Shown here: positions 6,994 to 7,832 of the stretch, in pieces | Position numbering within the stretch: the stretch's first letter is position 1 | Layout of the letters: every line of letters starts with the position of its first letter | Assembly: GCA_027341705.1 (NCBI GenBank) | Contig: DAIELO010000048.1 | Coordinates: forward strand, 1 to 7,832 | DNA from: Caryophanales bacterium | GTDB taxonomy: Bacteria; Bacillota; Bacilli; Alicyclobacillales; SLC66 | Direction: 5' to 3' | DNA length: 7,832 nt | Position numbers and translations under genes: made by a program | The notes under the pieces: model-generated | What the model was told of the DNA's origin: nothing | Seen by the model: only the letters and a program-made list of their open reading frames with translations | Database searches by the model: none

Positions 6994-7832
6994 ATGGAAA
7001 ATTATATCCAAGGGCTATTCGCAGATCGCATTGGCGGGAAAGCGTTTGGCAAAGATACTGTGCTTTATAAGTTTGAAAAAATCAAGCGCGCCAAAGCGGC
7101 AGCCAAATTAGCTCATCCGGATGTGCCACTGATCGACATGGGTGTTGGCGAACCTGATGACAGAGCAGATGACGGTATTGTCGATGTACTTGCGCTAGAA
7201 GCAAGAAAGCGGGAAAATCGTTACTATGCGGACAATGGGATTCCAGAGTTCAAGCGAGCGGCTGCTACGTATTTGCAGCAGGTATTCGGTGTGACGTGGA
7301 TTGATCCTGAACGGGAAATCAATCATGCGATTGGTTCTAAACCGGCACTCGCCATGTTGCCAAGCGTGTTTATCAATCCTGGTGATGTGAGTATCATGCC
7401 GGTCCCTAACTACCCGGTGTTGGGGACACACACCAACTGGTTAGGCGGCGAAGTGTACCATTTGCCACTGACGCGGGCCAATCATTTTTTGCCGGATCTG
7501 GCAACTGTGCCTGAAGCGATTGCCAGACGTACGAAACTCCTATATCTGAATTACCCCAACAACCCCACTGGAGCCACGGCGACACGAGAATTTTTCCAAG
7601 AAGTCATCGATTTTGCTAAACATTATGAAATTTTAGTCGTACACGATGCCGCTTATGCAGCGCTTACGTTTGACGGTACTGCACCTTTGTCATTCTTATC
7701 AGTGCCGGGGGCAAAAGAAGTGGGCATCGAAATGTTCTCTTTTTCCAAAGCGTTCAATATGACTGGTTGGCGATTGGCGTTTGTGGCTGGCAATGAGTTG
7801 GCCGTCAAGGGGTTTGCCACGGTGAAGGACAA
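6994..7832 (+). CDS. dapL: LL-diaminopimelate aminotransferase-type PLP enzyme (3' end outside window)
   Basis: A fold-type I, class I/II aminotransferase. DapL converts tetrahydrodipicolinate plus glutamate directly to LL-diaminopimelate in lysine and peptidoglycan synthesis. There are 279 codons visible of an expected ~390, and the frame stays open to the window edge. Features are the N-terminal block GKDTVLYKFEKIKRAKAAA, MGVGEPDD (49-56), RYYADNGIPEFKRA, IGSKPALAMLPS, the substrate/PLP motif YPNNPTG (187-193), Asp218 in HDAAYAAL that pairs with the PLP pyridine nitrogen, and the Schiff-base Lys252 with Arg260 in SFSKAFNMTGWR. The overall pattern fits proteins annotated as LL-diaminopimelate aminotransferase in Firmicutes. 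However, this subfamily's substrate is often assigned by similarity alone, so another amino acid/keto acid pair is possible. No alternative in-frame start lies near ATG 6994. The SD is AGAGAGGGTG (6974-6983), a little distant. Confidence 0.85.
   Translation, partial: MENYIQGLFADRIGGKAFGKDTVLYKFEKIKRAKAAAKLAHPDVPLIDMGVGEPDDRADDGIVDVLALEARKRENRYYADNGIPEFKRAAATYLQQVFGVTWIDPEREINHAIGSKPALAMLPSVFINPGDVSIMPVPNYPVLGTHTNWLGGEVYHLPLTRANHFLPDLATVPEAIARRTKLLYLNYPNNPTGATATREFFQEVIDFAKHYEILVVHDAAYAALTFDGTAPLSFLSVPGAKEVGIEMFSFSKAFNMTGWRLAFVAGNELAVKGFATVKD

Overview
The window comes from a moderate-GC, endospore-forming member of the Firmicutes (Bacillota). It carries a Spo0F-type phosphorelay regulator, an RNA polymerase delta subunit (RpoE, a Firmicutes protein) and the Bacillus-like order acyl-CoA dehydrogenase - (meaB) - rpoE - pyrG - spo0F. 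Frequent GTG/TTG starts and strong purine-rich Shine-Dalgarno (SD) sequences fit this. An Alicyclobacillaceae-like origin is my guess from gene order and protein style; the sequence does not prove it. Every gene lies on the + strand.

Region 1 (1-2240) is acyl-CoA metabolism. It holds the last codons of an upstream gene, probably another acyl-CoA dehydrogenase, then a short-chain acyl-CoA dehydrogenase (acdA-like), then the MeaB GTPase chaperone of B12-dependent acyl-CoA mutases. The short gaps suggest one operon.

Region 2 (2241-4566) is core information and nucleotide metabolism. rpoE has a plausible extended -10 promoter. pyrG (CTP synthase) is preceded by a good sigma-A promoter and a leader with a strong intrinsic terminator hairpin. 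A second, weaker hairpin just upstream would use the same 5' arm, so the leader looks like an attenuator. It lacks the initial G run and the matching pyrimidine tract of the classical Bacillus pyrG reiterative-transcription attenuator.

Region 3 (4567-6231) starts with spo0F. Its 3' end overlaps kal (3-aminobutyryl-CoA ammonia-lyase), which is followed 7 bp later by kce (3-keto-5-aminohexanoate cleavage enzyme). Kce and Kal catalyse consecutive steps of lysine fermentation and yield acetoacetate and crotonyl-CoA. Crotonyl-CoA is also what a butyryl-CoA dehydrogenase such as the upstream AcdA produces.

Region 4 (6232-7832) holds a seven-helix membrane protein of unknown function, probably starting at TTG and with its own promoter. 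It is followed by the first ~70% of a PLP aminotransferase of the LL-diaminopimelate aminotransferase type, cut by the window end. No RNA genes, insertion sequences, CRISPR arrays or gene-free stretches over 300 bp were seen. I did not find a clearly new multi-gene system. The most noteworthy items are the non-canonical pyrG leader and the spo0F-kal-kce coupling.
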